A stretch of 64,000 nucleotides of DNA from an uncultured Alphaproteobacteria bacterium (GCA_902596365.1 CACJTT010000004.1:22376-86375), one strand, 5' to 3'; positions 52,511 to 62,147 are shown, counted from the first letter of the stretch. Made by a program: numbers and translations. Notes: generated from the sequence alone by a model not told the origin.

Positions 52511-54003
52511 GTAATTTTAATCCAAGTAGATTTAACTTGAAGGTAATTTTCCAATGCTTGGTAACCATTATCTCTACCAATACCAGATTGTTTATATCCG
52601 CCAAGTGGGATTGTAGAGTCAACACCTTCCTCATAATTATTAATATAAACTGTTCCTGCTCTTATTTCTCTAGAAGCTCTAATGGCTTTGTTAATATCTT
52701 TCGTCCAAACACCTGCAGCGAGGCCATATTCTGTATCATTAGCAATTGATATGGCTTCTTCAAAATTGGAAAAAGTCAAAGTTGTAAGAACAGGTCCAAA
52801 AATTTCTTCCTGTGCGATTTTCATATTATTTTTTACATTTTTAAAAATTGTTGGCTCAAAATAACACCCTCCTGTTTCTTTCATAGTAATATTACCTCCA
52901 ACTTCAACATTAGCTCCCTCTTCCTTACCAATATTTACATATTTATTTATTTTATCTAACTGTTCAGTATTTACTATTGCTCCAGCAAATGACTTTGGAT
53001 TAAAAGGATCATCTGGTTGCATATTTTTACTTAATTTAGCAACTTTATTTATAAACTCATTTTCAATCTCTTTTTGTACAATAAGTCTCGAACCTGCAGA
53101 ACAGACCTCTCCTTGATTTCCAAAGATAGCATATGCTGAAGCTTCTGCCGCAGCATCTAAATCGTGACAATCTGAAAAAATAATATTTGGCGATTTTCCA
53201 CCACACTCTAATTGCACTCTTTTCATGTTGGATTGACCAGAATATTCTAATACTAGTTTCCCAACCTCACCAGAACCAGTAAAAGCAACACAATCAATAT
53301 CATTATGAAGGCACAGAGATTTGCCTGTTATTGGTCCGTCACCAGGAAGTACAGAAAATACACCGTCCGGCAAGCCCGCCTCTGACAACAAAGCACCAAT
53401 TTTTATAGCGCTCATGGGAGATTGTTCAGCAGGTTTTAATATAACTGAATTTCCAGTAATAAGAGCTGGTGCAATTTTCCAAATAGCCATCCAAAGAGGA
53501 TAATTCCAAGGAACAATTGCTGCTACTACTCCGATTGGCTCTTTAGTTATCAAACCCATATATTGTTTTGAACTGGGGGAAATATCATCGAATATTTTAT
53601 CAATTATCTCAGCATACCATTCAACATTATCAATACTTGTTGGAAGATCTGCATTATAAGTATCATTAATTGTTTTACCCATATCTATTGTATCTAAAAG
53701 TGATAATTCTAGACGATCTCTTTCTAATAATGTTGCAAATTTTAAAAGTATTTTTTTTCTTTCACCGGGGGGTAAATTAGACCAATAACCATTATTAAAA
53801 GCTTTTCTAGCTTTAGAAACAGTTATATCTATATCTTCCTGCTGAGCAAAATAAATTTTGTTTATTATTTTACCGTCAATAGGAGAAATATTATCAAAAG
53901 ATTTTTCATTAATTGATTTTTGATATTTGCCATCAATAAATAAATGCGAAGGATAAATTAAACTTGATTTAATTTTATTTATATTTTCATAACTTAACTT
54001 CAT
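52507..54003 (-). CDS. NAD(P)-dependent aldehyde dehydrogenase, PuuC-like
   Basis: Aldehyde dehydrogenase of 498 residues. Cofactor segment AAIVPWNYPLWMAIWKIAPA near residue 158, catalytic Glu in RVQLECGGKSPNIIFSDC near 264, and nucleophile Cys in NQGEVCSAGSRLIV near 298. The stretch VEWYAEIIDKIFDDISPSSK and the GDGPITGKSLCLHNDID region are close to PuuC (gamma-glutamyl-gamma-aminobutyraldehyde dehydrogenase), which would link it with the PuuA- and PuuB-like genes 30-40 kb away; a trimethylaminobutyraldehyde or betaine aldehyde role is the alternative. It overlaps the convergent BBOX-like gene by 4 bases and the class II aldolase gene by 1. Confidence 0.87.
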   Translation of the reverse strand: MKLSYENINKIKSSLIYPSHLFIDGKYQKSINEKSFDNISPIDGKIINKIYFAQQEDIDITVSKARKAFNNGYWSNLPPGERKKILLKFATLLERDRLELSLLDTIDMGKTINDTYNADLPTSIDNVEWYAEIIDKIFDDISPSSKQYMGLITKEPIGVVAAIVPWNYPLWMAIWKIAPALITGNSVILKPAEQSPMSAIKIGALLSEAGLPDGVFSVLPGDGPITGKSLCLHNDIDCVAFTGSGEVGKLVLEYSGQSNMKRVQLECGGKSPNIIFSDCHDLDAAAEASAYAIFGNQGEVCSAGSRLIVQKEIENEFINKVAKLSKNMQPDDPFNPKSFAGAIVNTEQLDKINKYVNIGKEEGANVEVGGNITMKETGGCYFEPTIFKNVKNNMKIAQEEIFGPVLTTLTFSNFEEAISIANDTEYGLAAGVWTKDINKAIRASREIRAGTVYINNYEEGVDSTIPLGGYKQSGIGRDNGYQALENYLQVKSTWIKIT

Positions 54004-54746
54004 TATTGATCATATATACTATTATTTTTTTTTAGCATCCTTTTTAAAGCAGGCCATTCATGCTCACCTAATTTATATCTTGGGTCATCATATTGAGTGG
54101 CAGCAAATTCTAATAAATTATCTGATGGTTTTATAATATCTTTATTGGTTTGAAGTAAATCTAGTTGAACCTTACAGGCTCTATCAAGATAATACATAAG
54201 CATAAATGTTTCACCAATTGTTTCGCCAGCAGTTAAAAGACCATGATTTCTTAAAATCATAGTTTGATTATTACCAAGATCTTTTGAAATAGATTTGCAT
54301 TCCTCAACACTAGTCGACATACCTTGCCAATCATGATAACTTATTCTTTTGTAAAACATTGCAGAATCTTGGATCAAAATTTCCAAACCATTTTTTAAGC
54401 AGGAAATTGCTAAACCTGCTCTTGAATGAGAATGCATTATACAATTTAAATCTTTTCTGAATTTATGGATTGCACCGTGTATTACAAAACCAGTGTAGTT
54501 AATTTTTCCTTCACCAGAGATAATATTTCCATCAAGATCTATTTCTAATAAATTTGATGCTGTTATTTCGTCATATCTTAATCCAAATTTATTAATTAAG
54601 AATGTATTTTTTTGTGCAGAAGTTTTGCAAGTTATATGATTCCAAATAATATCACTAAATCCATATATATCAGCAAGATGATATGCTGCAGCTAAATCAA
54701 TTCTATTTTTAAGCTCTTCATCATCAAATTTTGTATTATTTTTCAT
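54003..54746 (-). CDS. Class II aldolase/adducin family protein
   Basis: Zinc-dependent aldolase fold of 247 residues. Metal ligands appear in LNCIMHSHSRAGLAIS near residue 108 (two His) and MILRNHGLLTAGETIG near 163. The N-terminal AAYHLADIYGFSDIIWNHIT fits the adducin-head group common in marine alphaproteobacteria, for which substrates are mostly unknown. The Glu usually needed for fuculose-phosphate aldolase activity is not evident in the expected loop. It is directly upstream of the aldehyde dehydrogenase gene (1-base overlap), so an aldehyde passed from one to the other is conceivable. Confidence 0.84.
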   Translation of the reverse strand: MKNNTKFDDEELKNRIDLAAAYHLADIYGFSDIIWNHITCKTSAQKNTFLINKFGLRYDEITASNLLEIDLDGNIISGEGKINYTGFVIHGAIHKFRKDLNCIMHSHSRAGLAISCLKNGLEILIQDSAMFYKRISYHDWQGMSTSVEECKSISKDLGNNQTMILRNHGLLTAGETIGETFMLMYYLDRACKVQLDLLQTNKDIIKPSDNLLEFAATQYDDPRYKLGEHEWPALKRMLKKNNSIYDQ

Positions 54747-54789
54747 TTAAAAAAGTATAGAATAAATTTTAATTAAATAGGAGTTTTTT

Positions 54790-56037
54790 TTGAATATTAG
54801 TAATACCAAACTAGATATAGAATTTGTAAGAGCACAATTTCCAGCATTTAATGAACCTTTATGTAAAGATTGGTGTTTTGCTGAAAACGCAGGAGGAAGT
54901 TATGTGCCGATTCATGTAATAAAAAAATTAAATGAATTTATGAGATCTACTAAAGTTCAACCTTATGCTGAATATCCAATGTCTAAAATTGCTGGAGAAA
55001 ATATGGATAAAGCAACGGATTTTTTTGCAGAAATGATAAATGCTACAAATAAGGAAATTATTATAGGTGGATCAACATCAATAAATTTATATGTTTTATC
55101 AAATGCCCTTAAGTATTCAATCAAACCTGGAGATGAAGTAATTGTTACAAACCAAGATCACGAAGCTAATATTAGCCCATGGAGAAGATTATCAGAAGTT
55201 GGTGCAATTATAAAAGAATGGAAAATTAATCCTCATACAGCCGAGCTTGAAATAGAAGATTTAGAAAGTTTATTGAATAACAAAACTAAAATTGTTGCAG
55301 TAACACATTGCTCAAATATTGTTGGAAGCGTAAATGACTTAAAAAAAATTTCAGAATTAGTCCATAAAAAAAATGCAATTATAATTGGTGATGGAGTTTC
55401 TTATGCTCCTCATGGTTTTCCAGATGTTAAAGATCTAGGAGTTGATTTTTATACTTTTAGTTTATATAAAACATTTGGCCCTCATTTAGCATTGTTGTAT
55501 GGCAAAGAAGATATTTTAAAAAAACTTCCTAATCAGAACCATCAATTTTTAGATGGCAGCTACCCTTATACAATTAATCCAGGAGGACCAAATCACGAAG
55601 AGTTAGTTTCCTTGATAGGGATTTATGAATATATGATAGACTTATATTCTCATCATTTTGACAATGAAAATAAATCAACAAGAAAAAAAATTAATAAAAT
55701 TAACGATTTAATTTCAGCACATGAAGAAGAAATAGCTAATCCTATTTTGGAATTAATACACAATAAAGAAAATTTAAGATTGATTGGAAAAAATAAAATT
55801 GTAAATAAAAATAGAGCTCCAACTATTTCTTTTACTTCTATGAATAAATCTTCAAAAGAAATCAGTAATTTTTTAGTTTCAGAAAAAATTGCTACTAGAA
55901 ATGATAATTTTTATGCCTGGAGATGCTTAAAAGCGTTAGGCATTGATACTGATGATGGACTTATACGATTAAGTTTAACACACTATAATTCAAATGAAGA
56001 TACTAATTTAGTTATTAATGCATTGAAAAAAATATAA
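54790..56037 (+). CDS. Class V PLP-dependent aminotransferase, cysteine-desulfurase-like
   Basis: PLP enzyme of 415 residues in the class V family. The start is a TTG at 54790, preceded by AGGAG at 54779-54783. Seen: FAENAGGSYVPIHVIKKL near residue 31, GDEVIVTNQDHEANISPWR near 115, VAVTHCSNIVGSVNDLKKI near 176, and the PLP-lysine segment DFYTFSLYKTFGPHLALLYG near 222. The desulfurase active-site cysteine loop near residue 330-350 is not obvious, so it may be a racemase/lyase-like or isopenicillin-epimerase-like member rather than a sulfur donor. Divergent from the class II aldolase gene. Confidence 0.82.
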   Translation: MNISNTKLDIEFVRAQFPAFNEPLCKDWCFAENAGGSYVPIHVIKKLNEFMRSTKVQPYAEYPMSKIAGENMDKATDFFAEMINATNKEIIIGGSTSINLYVLSNALKYSIKPGDEVIVTNQDHEANISPWRRLSEVGAIIKEWKINPHTAELEIEDLESLLNNKTKIVAVTHCSNIVGSVNDLKKISELVHKKNAIIIGDGVSYAPHGFPDVKDLGVDFYTFSLYKTFGPHLALLYGKEDILKKLPNQNHQFLDGSYPYTINPGGPNHEELVSLIGIYEYMIDLYSHHFDNENKSTRKKINKINDLISAHEEEIANPILELIHNKENLRLIGKNKIVNKNRAPTISFTSMNKSSKEISNFLVSEKIATRNDNFYAWRCLKALGIDTDDGLIRLSLTHYNSNEDTNLVINALKKI

Positions 56038-57006
56038 TTATTTTTTTTTGTAATAACTTAAATACCAATCTATGAATTTACTTATACCTATATCTATATT
56101 TATTTCTGGCTGATAATTAGAGTATTTACTTAATGAAGATATATCTGAATGAGTTTTTTTTATGTCTCCAAGTTGCAAAGGTAATTTTTTAACAATAGCC
56201 TTTTTACCTAATTTTTTTTCAATACTTTGCAAATAATCTTTTAGTTTTTTTGAATTTCCCCTACCTATGTTAAATATATTGAAGGGAATAATATTTTTTT
56301 TTGGTTTTTTTAATATTGAAACTATGCCACTTACAATATCTGAAACATAAGTGAAATCTCTTTCATGGTTTCCTCTATTAAACAATTCAATTTTTTTATT
56401 CTCTAATATATTTTTTGTAAATTTAAATAAAGCCATATCAGGTCTTCCATATGGTCCATAAACTGTAAAAAATCTAAGTGCTGTGCAGGGTAATTTATAT
56501 ATATAAGAATAAGAGTGGGCTAAAACTTCATTAGATTTTTTTGTAGCTGCGTAAAAAGAAATTGGTCTATCAGTATTATTATTTTCATTTAATGGAAAAT
56601 TATTATTTTCACCATATACTGAGCTAGTTGAAGCAAAAATTAAATGTTTTACTTTATTCGTTTTACTTGATTCAATAATATTAAAAAAAACCTCTAAATT
56701 ATTTTTAAAATAAGTTTTTGGATTCTCTATAGAATACCTTACGCCCGCTTGAGCAGCTAAATGCACAATATATTTAATATTTTGTTTTTTTATTAATGAG
56801 TTTAATTTATTATAACTAATTAAATCTATTTTGTTAAAATTAAATTTTTTATACTTACTGAGAACTTTAATCCGAGACTTTTTTAATTTAACATCATAAT
56901 AGGTATTTAAATTATCAATACCTATTACGTTGTGTTTTGATTTTAATAAATAATTTGAAACATGAAAGCCAATAAACCCAGCACAACCAGTTACTAAAAT
57001 TTTCAT
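56038..57006 (-). CDS. NAD-dependent epimerase, UDP-glucuronate 4-epimerase-like
   Basis: Extended SDR of 322 residues. Cofactor motif GCAGFIGFHVSNYLL is at residues about 7-21, IDNLNTYYDVKLKKSRIKVL near 35, HLAAQAGVRYSIENPKTYFK near 82, and the catalytic Ser and Tyr-x3-Lys regions ASTSSVYGENNNFPLNEN and SFYAATKKSNEVLAHSYS near 125-165. The combination of 'NTYYDVxLKxxR' and 'AGVRYSIENP' is typical of UDP-glucuronate/galacturonate 4-epimerases. It is the last gene of the leftward surface-glycan cluster and follows the methylmalonate-semialdehyde dehydrogenase gene by 3 bases. Confidence 0.9.
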   Translation of the reverse strand: MKILVTGCAGFIGFHVSNYLLKSKHNVIGIDNLNTYYDVKLKKSRIKVLSKYKKFNFNKIDLISYNKLNSLIKKQNIKYIVHLAAQAGVRYSIENPKTYFKNNLEVFFNIIESSKTNKVKHLIFASTSSVYGENNNFPLNENNNTDRPISFYAATKKSNEVLAHSYSYIYKLPCTALRFFTVYGPYGRPDMALFKFTKNILENKKIELFNRGNHERDFTYVSDIVSGIVSILKKPKKNIIPFNIFNIGRGNSKKLKDYLQSIEKKLGKKAIVKKLPLQLGDIKKTHSDISSLSKYSNYQPEINIDIGISKFIDWYLSYYKKK

Positions 57007-57009
57007 CTA

Positions 57010-58509
57010 TTAGTTTGTAGGCATAACAAACTCTGGACCTGATCTAATACTTTTAGGCCATCTTGAAGTAACTGTTTTGAGTTTTGTATAAAATTTTACC
57101 CCCTCAGTTCCATGCATTGCATGATCACCAAACAAAGATTGTTTCCATCCTCCAAAACTATGAAAAGCCATTGGGACAGGAATAGGAACATTAACTCCTA
57201 CCATTCCAATATTAGAATTTGTTGTAAAATGACGAGAAATTTCGCCATCTGAAGTATATATACTTGTTCCATTTCCATATGAATGTGAATTAATAAGATT
57301 TATGGCCTCTTCATAATTTTTTGCTCTTACGACAGATAAAACTGGGCCAAAAATTTCTTCTTTATAAATTGTCATATCTTTAGTCACATTATCAAATAAG
57401 GTCGGACCAACAAAATTACCTTTTTCATAACCCTGAATGCTAATATTTCTTCCATCCAGAACTAATCTTGCTCCTTCCTTTTTACCAGTTTCAATATAAT
57501 TTTCTATTTTTTGTTTATGTTCAATTGAGATAACAGGGCCCATTTCTGCATCTGGATCTGTCCATGGGGCTACTTTTAAAGTTTGTGCTTTATTATTTAT
57601 TTCTTCTACTAATTGATCAGCTATATCTCCTACTGCAACAGCTACTGAAACTGCCATACATCTCTCTCCAGCAGATCCATAAGCTGCACCCATTATTCCA
57701 TCGACAGCTAGATCAATATTGGCATCAGGCATAACAACAAGATGATTCTTCGCACCACCTAAAGCCTGAACTCTTTTTCCATTTTTAGCTGATACTTCAT
57801 AAATATATTTTGCAACTGGAGTTGAGCCTACAAAGCTTATTGATTGAACTTTAGGTTCATTTAATAACATATTTACTATATCTTTATCTCCATTCAATAC
57901 ATTAAATACCCCGTCTGGCAGTCCTGATTCAGAAAATAATTCAGCAAGTCTTAAACTACATGAAGGATCTTTTTCAGAAGGCTTTAAGATGAATGAATTG
58001 CCACAAGCAATTGCAATTGGATACATCCACATCGGAACCATTGCTGGAAAATTAAATGGCGTTATGCCCGCTGCAATACCTAATGGCTGTCTTATCGACC
58101 AGGAGTCTATTCCTGTGCCAACATTTTGAGAGAATTCACCCTTAAGAAGATGTGGAATACCACAAGCAAATTCAACAACTTCCAAACCTCTGATTACAGA
58201 ACCTTTAGCATCCTCTAATGTTTTGCCATGTTCTGAAGAAACTAATTTAGCTAAATTTTGTATATCTTTTTCAATATTTTCTTTGTATTTAGAAATTATT
58301 CTAGATCTTTTTAAAGGTGTTACTTCTGACCAATTTTGATATGCAGTTTCAGAACTTTTAATAGCATTTTCAAAATCTTTTACTTCCGATAAAGCTACTT
58401 CACCAATCTTCTCACCTGTAGAGGGATCAATTATATCTAAATTATTATTGGATACTGAAACATGATTTCCGTTTATATAATTTTTAATTTGATAATTTTT
58501 TTTGCTCAT
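57010..58509 (-). CDS. mmsA: Methylmalonate-semialdehyde dehydrogenase (CoA-acylating)
   Basis: CoA-dependent aldehyde dehydrogenase of 499 residues, converting methylmalonate semialdehyde to propionyl-CoA or malonate semialdehyde to acetyl-CoA, as in valine and beta-alanine (or inositol) breakdown. Seen: LGIAAGITPFNFPAMVPMWM near residue 145, RVQALGGAKNHLVVMPDANI near 248, where the usual catalytic Glu is replaced, as in this subfamily, and the nucleophile Cys in YGSAGERCMAVSVAVAVGD near 280. It overlaps the CapD-like gene by 26 bases at its start and is surrounded by glycan genes, which is an odd location. It could serve the omega-transaminase at 34914. Confidence 0.93.
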   Translation of the reverse strand: MSKKNYQIKNYINGNHVSVSNNNLDIIDPSTGEKIGEVALSEVKDFENAIKSSETAYQNWSEVTPLKRSRIISKYKENIEKDIQNLAKLVSSEHGKTLEDAKGSVIRGLEVVEFACGIPHLLKGEFSQNVGTGIDSWSIRQPLGIAAGITPFNFPAMVPMWMYPIAIACGNSFILKPSEKDPSCSLRLAELFSESGLPDGVFNVLNGDKDIVNMLLNEPKVQSISFVGSTPVAKYIYEVSAKNGKRVQALGGAKNHLVVMPDANIDLAVDGIMGAAYGSAGERCMAVSVAVAVGDIADQLVEEINNKAQTLKVAPWTDPDAEMGPVISIEHKQKIENYIETGKKEGARLVLDGRNISIQGYEKGNFVGPTLFDNVTKDMTIYKEEIFGPVLSVVRAKNYEEAINLINSHSYGNGTSIYTSDGEISRHFTTNSNIGMVGVNVPIPVPMAFHSFGGWKQSLFGDHAMHGTEGVKFYTKLKTVTSRWPKSIRSGPEFVMPTN

Positions 58510-60349
58510 TTTTAAAACCCTCTATGTTTTGCTCTAAGATATCTAAAATATTATTATCTAAACTTTGACTAACATAAACTCTTAATTTTTCAATTAATTT
58601 CAGGGAGACGTTATAATCAAAATATTTATCATTAGTAAGGAATATATCATTATGAGAAGTTTGCATTACATCATCTGAGTAAAACAATTCTTCATACATT
58701 TTTTCTCCCGGCCTCAATCCAGTATACAAAATTTCGATATCACCCGTTTCATTATCATGATTTTTTACTTTGAACCCATACAGCTTAATCATTTTTATTG
58801 CAATGTCTTGAATTTTAATAGGTTCACCCATATTTAAAAAATATACATTTCCTGAAGTTCTAAAAGTTGACGATAATAATACTAAACCTACAGCTTCTGA
58901 AATCTTCATAAAATAACGAGTGATATCAGGATGAGTTATGGTTAATGTTTCTTTATTTTTAATTTGTTCATTAAAAAGAGGAATTACTGAACCTGCTGAA
59001 CCTATAACATTTCCAAACCTTACAATATAAACTTTAGTATTGCTGTCTTTAAAATTATTTGCATATGACATAGATATTTTTTCTGCAAATCTTTTTGTTG
59101 CACCCATAACATTTGTAGGTCTCACTGCTTTATCAGTAGAAATTAAAATAAATTTATCTATTTTATGCTTATAACAATTTTTTATTACATTTACACTGCC
59201 TAATATATTATTTTGACAAGCGGAAATTGGATTAGTCTCCAAGATTGGAACGTGTTTATATGCTGCTGCATGAAATACAAGATTTGGCTTAAAATTATTA
59301 AACACTTTATTTAGTTCATTCTCATCAGTAATTGAAACTAGTTTAAAAATTAAATTTTGATTAATATTTGATTTACCTAATTTTATTTCTAGTGAGTAAA
59401 TATTAAATTCTGAATTATCTAAAAGTATTAATAAAGATGGCTTGAGCTTTACAATTTGACTTGCCAACTCTGAGCCAATAGATCCTCCTGCCCCAGTAAT
59501 TAAGACCCTTTTACCTTTAACAGTTTGAGCTATAAGATCATAATCAATATCTATTTCTCTATCAATTATGTCATCCAAATTTATTTCATTTAAACTTTTG
59601 TAAGTATTCAAAAACATATCATTAGCAACGTTATCAATAAATCTTACCTTGACAGATTTTTTTGTAAAAATTTTCTTTAGATTTTGGTATTTTGAAAGAT
59701 CATCACCAGACTCACATATTATTACATGCGAGATATTATTTGAGTTACAAACATCATCAATTTCATCAATTCCAAATATAGGTTTGTTATTAATTTTAAC
59801 TTTATTTTTACTTTTTTCAGAAATAAAACCTATAATAAACTTATATCCAATCTTATTTGCTAATTCAAAAGACAAATCATTTACACCATAAATTAGTATT
59901 TTAAACTTTTCCTCATTATTTTGATTTGATGATAAAAAATTCATATAAATATTTACAAAAAAGACTCTAGATATAGATATTAAAGATAAAAAAATGAGTG
60001 ATTGTATAACTGCAAAAGACCTAGGAAAGTTTGATATTTTTGCAAATAACAAAAGTATAGAGAAAATTATACCATAAATAAATATAGATTGACAAATCTT
60101 AATTAGGCCAGAAAAATTTTGATATCTAAAAATACTAGAATATAAACCAGTGTAAAAAAAAATAGGTATGAAAATTAATAAACCAATATGAACAATATGC
60201 TGATTATAAAAGTCAATAAAAAATTTATCGAAACGTAATGATAATGCCAAAAATGATGAAAAATAAAAGAGGAATATATCAATTAGTAGTACAATTGTAA
60301 CTTTTAACTTTCTTGGTAAAAATATAATTTTTTTTTTAAAATTATTCAT
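58484..60349 (-). CDS. Membrane-bound nucleotide-sugar 4,6-dehydratase (CapD/WbpM/PglF-like)
   Basis: A 621-residue protein with four N-terminal hydrophobic segments (about residues 15-120), a CoA-binding-like Rossmann domain, and a C-terminal SDR domain. The catalytic domain starts at KGKRVLITGAGGSIGSELAS near residue 280 and contains LVFHAAAYKHVPILETNP, FILISTDKAVRPTNVMGATK and VYIVRFGNVIGSAGSVIPLF. Such enzymes make UDP-4-keto-6-deoxy-HexNAc for bacillosamine- or FucNAc-type sugars. It overlaps the sugar-transferase gene by 8 bases and the mmsA gene by 26. The end product cannot be fixed, since no aminotransferase or acetyltransferase partner is adjacent. Confidence 0.93.
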   Translation of the reverse strand: MNNFKKKIIFLPRKLKVTIVLLIDIFLFYFSSFLALSLRFDKFFIDFYNQHIVHIGLLIFIPIFFYTGLYSSIFRYQNFSGLIKICQSIFIYGIIFSILLLFAKISNFPRSFAVIQSLIFLSLISISRVFFVNIYMNFLSSNQNNEEKFKILIYGVNDLSFELANKIGYKFIIGFISEKSKNKVKINNKPIFGIDEIDDVCNSNNISHVIICESGDDLSKYQNLKKIFTKKSVKVRFIDNVANDMFLNTYKSLNEINLDDIIDREIDIDYDLIAQTVKGKRVLITGAGGSIGSELASQIVKLKPSLLILLDNSEFNIYSLEIKLGKSNINQNLIFKLVSITDENELNKVFNNFKPNLVFHAAAYKHVPILETNPISACQNNILGSVNVIKNCYKHKIDKFILISTDKAVRPTNVMGATKRFAEKISMSYANNFKDSNTKVYIVRFGNVIGSAGSVIPLFNEQIKNKETLTITHPDITRYFMKISEAVGLVLLSSTFRTSGNVYFLNMGEPIKIQDIAIKMIKLYGFKVKNHDNETGDIEILYTGLRPGEKMYEELFYSDDVMQTSHNDIFLTNDKYFDYNVSLKLIEKLRVYVSQSLDNNILDILEQNIEGFKNEQKKLSN

Positions 60350-60908
60350 TTTTTATATTTTTTCTCAATATTACTATAATAAAAGTTTTGAATAATATCT
60401 TTAAATCAAAATAGAAAGAACTATTTGTTAAATAAAAGTAATCGTATTCAACTTTTTTTTTAATAGACAAATTATCTCTACCATTAATTTGAGCATAACC
60501 TGTTATTCCAGGCTTTATGGAGTCAATCATTTTGTCTGTTCTTAATTTTATCAAATCTGCTTGATTATAAAGGGCAGGTCTTGGGCCAACAAGTGACATA
60601 TTACCAAAAAAAACTGTAAAGATTTGAGGTATTTCATCTAAACTTGTTGATCTAAGTATTTTGCCCACTCGAGTAATGTGCATATTATAATTAGGTAATT
60701 TATGAGTTGCTAATTCTGGAGTATTAACTTTCATTGTTCTGAATTTAGGCATTTTAAATAATTTATTATTTTTCCCAATTCTAATTGATGTGTAAAAAAT
60801 TGGACCTTTGGAATCTATTTTTATTAAGATTATAATGATTAAAATTGGAATAATGAAAAAAATAATCAATATTATTGATATTATTTTGTCAAAAATAATT
60901 TTTAACAT
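60342..60908 (-). CDS. Initiating sugar transferase (PglC-like monotopic phosphoglycosyl transferase)
   Basis: Bacterial sugar transferase of 188 residues that places a sugar-1-phosphate on undecaprenyl phosphate to begin glycan assembly. One hydrophobic N-terminal segment (IISIILIIFFIIPILIIIIL, residues 9-28) is followed by DSKGPIFYTSIRIGKNNKLF, FKMPKFRTMKVN, the catalytic LRSTSLDEIPQ (Asp-Glu pair) near residue 90 and MSLVGPRPAL, then GITGYAQINGRDNLS. The small, single-helix size matches PglC rather than WbaP/WcaJ. It is flanked by the CapD-like gene (8-base overlap) and the nucleotide-sugar dehydrogenase gene (adjacent, no gap). Confidence 0.93.
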   Translation of the reverse strand: MLKIIFDKIISIILIIFFIIPILIIIILIKIDSKGPIFYTSIRIGKNNKLFKMPKFRTMKVNTPELATHKLPNYNMHITRVGKILRSTSLDEIPQIFTVFFGNMSLVGPRPALYNQADLIKLRTDKMIDSIKPGITGYAQINGRDNLSIKKKVEYDYFYLTNSSFYFDLKILFKTFIIVILRKNIKNE

Positions 60909-62147
60909 CTAGAGTGTAAAATCTGATTTTGAAGAATTGAATATATTTTTAATATCAAAAAAAATATTTATTTTTTTTTGAAAAGATTTAATTTTTTGTA
61001 ACCCCATATTTTTAAAAGTTTTGTGAGGAACAGTTAAAAGTATACCATCATAAAAGTTTTTTTTGGGTTTAGAAATAAAATATTTTTTTAATTCATTATT
61101 CATGTTTTCTAAATTTACCAATGGGTCAAAAATATGCACAATTCTAGATTCTTTCTTTAATTTATAAAATAGTTCAATTGATTTAGAGTTTCTAAAATCA
61201 TCTGTATTTTCTTTAAATGTTATTCCCATAATTAAAATATTTGATTTGGACAAATTTATTTTTTTTAATTTTAATTTATTTTTGAATTGTGAATAAATAT
61301 AATTAACCATCTGTTCATTAAGTTTTCTTCCTGCTAAAATTATTTTTGATTTATAATTATTTTTTTTTGCAATATAAGATAGATAATATGGATCAATACC
61401 AATACAATGTCCTCCTACCAGTCCAGGATAAAATTTACTGAAATTCCATTTTGTTCCAGCTGCTTCAATTACTTTCTTTGTATTAATTCCAAGTTTATTA
61501 AAAATAATTGATAGCTCATTTACAAATGCAATATTGAGATCTCTCTGAGTGTTTTCAATTACTTTTGCAGCTTCAGCTATCTGAATATCTTTAATTTTAT
61601 AAATACCAGCATCTATAATTTTATTATAAATGCTAGATACAATGTTAAGAGTTTTTGGATTATTAGCTGCAACTATTTTTCTGATTTTTCTTAATGTATG
61701 ATTTTTATCTCCAGGATTAATTCTTTCAGGAGAATATGCGCAATAAAAATCCTTATTGTATTTAAGTTTAGAATATTTTTCTAAAATTGGAGCACAATAA
61801 TTATCTGTAACTCCTGGATAAACAGTTGACTCATACACAACAATATCATCTTTCTGCATAAATTTAGCAATAGTTACTGAAGCACTTTTTATAAATGACA
61901 GATCTGGAGATTTATTTTTTTTAATCGGTGTTGGTACAGTTACAATATATAAATTTACTTTATTCAGTACTGAATAATCATTTGATGTAACATAATAATT
62001 TTTTTTGTTTTTATTTTTTTTTTTTAAAAAGTTAATTTTTTTTTGGTCTTTGTCAAACCCAAACGTATTAAAATATTTTCTAAGCTCCTCAAATAAAGGT
62101 AATCCAACATAACCTAAGCCAATTACTGCAATATTAATTTTTTTCAT
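60909..62147 (-). CDS. UDP-sugar 6-dehydrogenase (UDP-HexNAc type, TviB/WbpA/WbpO-like)
   Basis: NAD-dependent oxidation of a UDP-hexose or UDP-HexNAc to the uronic acid. Features: VIGLGYVGLPLFEELRKYFN at residues about 9-28, VPTPIKKNKSPDLSFIKSAS near 73, VYESTVYPGVTDNYC near 104, catalytic Cys in VGGHCIGIDPYYLSYIAKK near 250, and a C-terminal domain with ILIMGITFKENTDDFRNSKS. The 'TPI...PDLS' and 'GGHCIGIDPYYL' wording fits the UDP-GlcNAc/GalNAc dehydrogenases more than Ugd. It overlaps the glycosyltransferase gene by 4 bases. At 412 residues the length is normal. Confidence 0.92.
   Translation of the reverse strand: MKKINIAVIGLGYVGLPLFEELRKYFNTFGFDKDQKKINFLKKKNKNKKNYYVTSNDYSVLNKVNLYIVTVPTPIKKNKSPDLSFIKSASVTIAKFMQKDDIVVYESTVYPGVTDNYCAPILEKYSKLKYNKDFYCAYSPERINPGDKNHTLRKIRKIVAANNPKTLNIVSSIYNKIIDAGIYKIKDIQIAEAAKVIENTQRDLNIAFVNELSIIFNKLGINTKKVIEAAGTKWNFSKFYPGLVGGHCIGIDPYYLSYIAKKNNYKSKIILAGRKLNEQMVNYIYSQFKNKLKLKKINLSKSNILIMGITFKENTDDFRNSKSIELFYKLKKESRIVHIFDPLVNLENMNNELKKYFISKPKKNFYDGILLTVPHKTFKNMGLQKIKSFQKKINIFFDIKNIFNSSKSDFTL

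Noticed and set aside
54790..56037. Iron-sulfur cluster cysteine desulfurase SufS/IscS
   Set aside because: The fold fits, but no suf or isc gene is nearby and the catalytic cysteine loop is not evident, so only the class V family is claimed.
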